A stretch of DNA of 25,528 nt from Candidatus Aerophobus profundus SCGC AAA252-L23. GTDB taxonomy: Bacteria > Aerophobota > Aerophobia > Aerophobales > Aerophobaceae. Of the stretch, positions 24,393 to 25,528 are shown one piece after another; positions within the stretch are counted from its first letter, which is position 1; every line of letters starts with the position of its first letter. The stretch spans positions 1 through 25,528 of the forward strand of contig AQRW01000155.1 of the NCBI GenBank assembly GCA_000402295.1, in the 5' to 3' direction. The position numbers and the translations under genes are program-made. The notes beneath the pieces are model-generated. The model did no database searches. It saw only the letters and a program-made list of their open reading frames with translations, and was not told the origin of the DNA.

Positions 24393-24791
24393 TTAGGTTA
24401 TGACTATTAGTTTGCCCAACTTCTCTCCGAACGGGCCGGTAGCAATATAAAGGTATATCCCACTGGCAACTTTATTCCCTTCCTGATTTCTGCCATTCCA
24501 AATCCATTCTCCTCTTGTTGGGAGAGTACCCTCGGCAATGAGTTCTCCGGCCAGAGTATAAATTTTTACCTCTACTACTTCAAGAGCTAGATTAGTGAAG
24601 GTTACTCCTCCTCCTTCCATCCAGCTTCCGGTGTTGGTCTTTCCATCATTGGGAATGAAGGGGTTGGGAGCTATTCTTAGCTCTTCAGTCTGGCCGACAC
24701 CAGTTGCCAAGCAGTTTACAGTTATCAGCAGACTCAAACAAACTACCACCATACCCACCACCATACCTACCACCATACATTTCCTCAACAT
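24393..24791 (-). CDS. Secreted protein consisting of a FlgD-like / T9SS-type Ig C-terminal domain
   Basis: This protein of 132 residues has a signal peptide (about 1-30) made partly of MVVG repeats. One small beta-sandwich domain follows: LRIAPNPFIPNDG, VEVKIYTLAGELIAEG, EWIWNGRNQEGNKVASGIYLYIATG and GKLIVIT. This is the C-terminal FlgD-Ig-like unit normally found at the end of long secreted proteins. Here it stands almost alone. I chose ATG 24791 because GAGGAGGA lies six bases upstream. The frame open to 24842 would place the start inside the promoter. It is upstream of the PorV-family gene in one operon, so it may be a surface or periplasmic partner. The function is unknown. Confidence 0.75.
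   Translation of the reverse strand: MLRKCMVVGMVVGMVVVCLSLLITVNCLATGVGQTEELRIAPNPFIPNDGKTNTGSWMEGGGVTFTNLALEVVEVKIYTLAGELIAEGTLPTRGEWIWNGRNQEGNKVASGIYLYIATGPFGEKLGKLIVIT
24741..24776 (-). repeat. Three tandem 12-bp units in a signal-peptide coding region
   Basis: On the - strand three 12-mers, ATGGTGGTAGGT, ATGGTGGTGGGT and ATGGTGGTAGTT, encode MVVG, MVVG and MVVV in the hydrophobic core of the signal peptide. Units are in frame, so slippage would change the core length by four residues without a frameshift. Confidence 0.9.
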
Positions 24792-24814
24792 TCTGTATCC
24801 TCCTCGGTTAATAA

Positions 24815-24842
24815 ATAATACCAAAACAATCTCATAAGTCAA
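24815..24842 (-). promoter_or_regulatory. Strong sigma70-type promoter for the FlgD-like / PorV operon
   Basis: On the - strand TTGACT (24842-24837) and TATTAT (24820-24815) are separated by 16 bases. The predicted transcript would start near 24808, about 17 bases before ATG 24791, leaving the GAGGAGGA ribosome site in the leader. Confidence 0.7.
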
Positions 24843-24934
24843 TACAAATCTCTTTTCCTTTTCTGACTTAGATTTATTACCTTTCTATCTTTCGGCTTTA
24901 AGCCAATATCACCTCCTTTTCCCTTTCGGGATAG

Positions 24935-25150
24935 TTGAAACAAAATTTGTTAACTCGGTACAATGTTGAGATCTTACCACATTACTATAGAATAGTCAAA
25001 TCAAGAAATGGCAGGATTACTTCTGGAGATCTACAAAGGATGTTCGAAATATCAAGGCAAGCCGTCCATAAAGAAATAAGGAAAATGGCTGAACTTGATA
25101 TAATTGAACAAAAAGGCTTTGGAAAAGCAATCTTTTATGTCCTTAAATAG
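24935..25150 (+). CDS. Small winged-helix DNA-binding-like protein
   Basis: This 71-residue frame contains a helix-turn-helix and wing pattern: RITSGDLQRMFEISRQAVHKEIRKMAELDIIEQKGFGKAIFYVL. The ISRQAVHKEIRKM stretch is the recognition-helix region and the final GKAIFYVL the wing. It resembles wHTH domains at the ends of Fic-type or transcription-factor proteins. The only start is TTG at 24935, with a stop codon directly before it and a poor ribosome site, so it may be the leftover C-terminal end of a longer protein. It points away from the FlgD-like gene; control of that promoter is possible but unproven. Confidence 0.5.
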   Translation: MKQNLLTRYNVEILPHYYRIVKSRNGRITSGDLQRMFEISRQAVHKEIRKMAELDIIEQKGFGKAIFYVLK

Positions 25151-25265
25151 TAGGTTGATGCAAAGGTTGATGCAAATTGAAAGGGGAAAGAACCTGAAAA
25201 ACTGGATAGAGAGGATAAAATTCCATAAATGGGTGAATGTCAACCCAAAAGGGGACCACACCCTT

Positions 25266-25528
25266 TCACTTTTCTCTTTCTTTGACGGAAAGATGGTAGT
25301 GGGAACCGGTTTTTTTGAGACTTTTCTTGACCAGATATTTTTCCAAAGGGGTCAGCTCGTCGGTGGCGAGGAGAGTCTCTAATTTCTTTTTGTCCAGCCC
25401 GGAAACCTCATCCCATTTTCTTAGGGGGAAAAGAAGTTCCTTGAGTTTTTTCTCATCATACTCCCACCTATCTATCTCCTTAAGGGTGAGTATTTTTTCT
25501 TCCCAAGAAATCTGATCAATTCCCTTTT
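25266..25528 (-). CDS. Unknown protein, C-terminal part (partial at window edge)
   Basis: The - strand frame is open from the right edge (first full codon at 25526) to TGA at 25266-25268, giving 87 residues. It is strongly charged and helical: SWEEKILTLKEIDRWEYDEKKLKELLFPLRKWDEVSGLDKKK, then ETLLATDELTPLEKYL. Codon use looks like the neighbouring genes, and the other five frames are poorer, so I take it as the end of a real gene. I do not recognise the family. It converges on the winged-helix gene, with 115 bases between stops that hold a tandem 12-mer (25152-25175). Confidence 0.5.
   Translation of the reverse strand, partial: KGIDQISWEEKILTLKEIDRWEYDEKKLKELLFPLRKWDEVSGLDKKKLETLLATDELTPLEKYLVKKSLKKTGSHYHLSVKEREK

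Noticed and set aside
24792..24842. Longer N-terminus for the FlgD-like protein starting at 24842
   Set aside because: It would begin within the -35 box of a good promoter and bypass the ideal GAGGAGGA site before ATG 24791.
25104..25382. 92-codon + strand open frame overlapping the winged-helix gene
   Set aside because: It has no good ribosome site and its right half is antisense to the charged C-terminal frame at 25266-25528, which has better coding character.

Overview
This window reads as chromosomal DNA from an uncultivated Gram-negative (diderm) bacterium with moderate, AT-leaning base composition. It encodes lipid A and LPS assembly functions (LpxB, MsbA-type flippase, O-antigen ligase, ArnT-like transferase), a PorV/PorQ-family outer-membrane protein and the tail of a V/A-type ATPase operon. 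GTG and TTG starts and 4-nt gene overlaps are frequent. Together with hairpin repeats built around GTAGCCGC, this resembles genomes from candidate phyla such as Omnitrophota or Aerophobota. That placement is an impression, not a demonstrated assignment.

Layout, left to right. 1-155 (+) is the C-terminal end of an O-antigen ligase, followed by a tight + strand cassette: ArnT-like transferase, Dpm/ArnC-like GT2, SMR/ArnE-like flippase and a GT4 glycosyltransferase (179-3981). Converging on it from the - strand are an LpxB-related glycosyltransferase, a GT2 and an MsbA-like ABC exporter (7865-3970). Next come a mosaic of palindromic repeats (7913-8079), a small unknown protein (8135-8470) and a headless V-type ATPase subunit D tail (8582-8734). 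From 9858 to 22855 runs one long - strand gene train. In transcription order it is aroE, aroC, aroK, aroB, aroQ, pheA, DAHP synthase, aroA, a TPR-like protein, panC, lpxB, a DUF362-ferredoxin protein, a second LpxB-related protein and O-antigen ligase. It therefore joins the whole shikimate pathway plus prephenate dehydratase to pantothenate and lipid A genes. Right of it lie aroE's promoter, a second and third repeat cluster, a bidirectional terminator, a decayed FlgD-like C-terminal domain, an intact PorV-family gene, an intact secreted FlgD-like-domain protein with a strong sigma70-like promoter, a small winged-helix protein and a partial unknown gene at the right edge.

The most striking structural feature is that bases 1-95 are an exact inverted copy of 8731-8825. 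The O-antigen ligase on the - strand is intact up to 8731 and then runs straight into the end of a V-type ATPase subunit D gene. The missing ligase end sits at 1-155, in front of the ArnT cassette. Flipping 1-8730 repairs the ligase and extends the long gene train through ArnT, GT2, SMR and GT4. Either the contig was joined in the wrong orientation (most likely, because the repeat starts exactly at base 1) or this is a real rearrangement. Gene neighbourhoods across 8731 should not be trusted until reads are checked.

Functionally, the LPS genes can work together. LpxB makes the lipid A disaccharide core, MsbA-like protein flips lipid A, the GT2/GT4 and two LpxB-related enzymes are candidate sugar transferases, the GT2-SMR-ArnT trio can make, flip and transfer a lipid-linked sugar, and the ligase attaches polymer. 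I found no CRISPR array, tRNA, rRNA or transposase.
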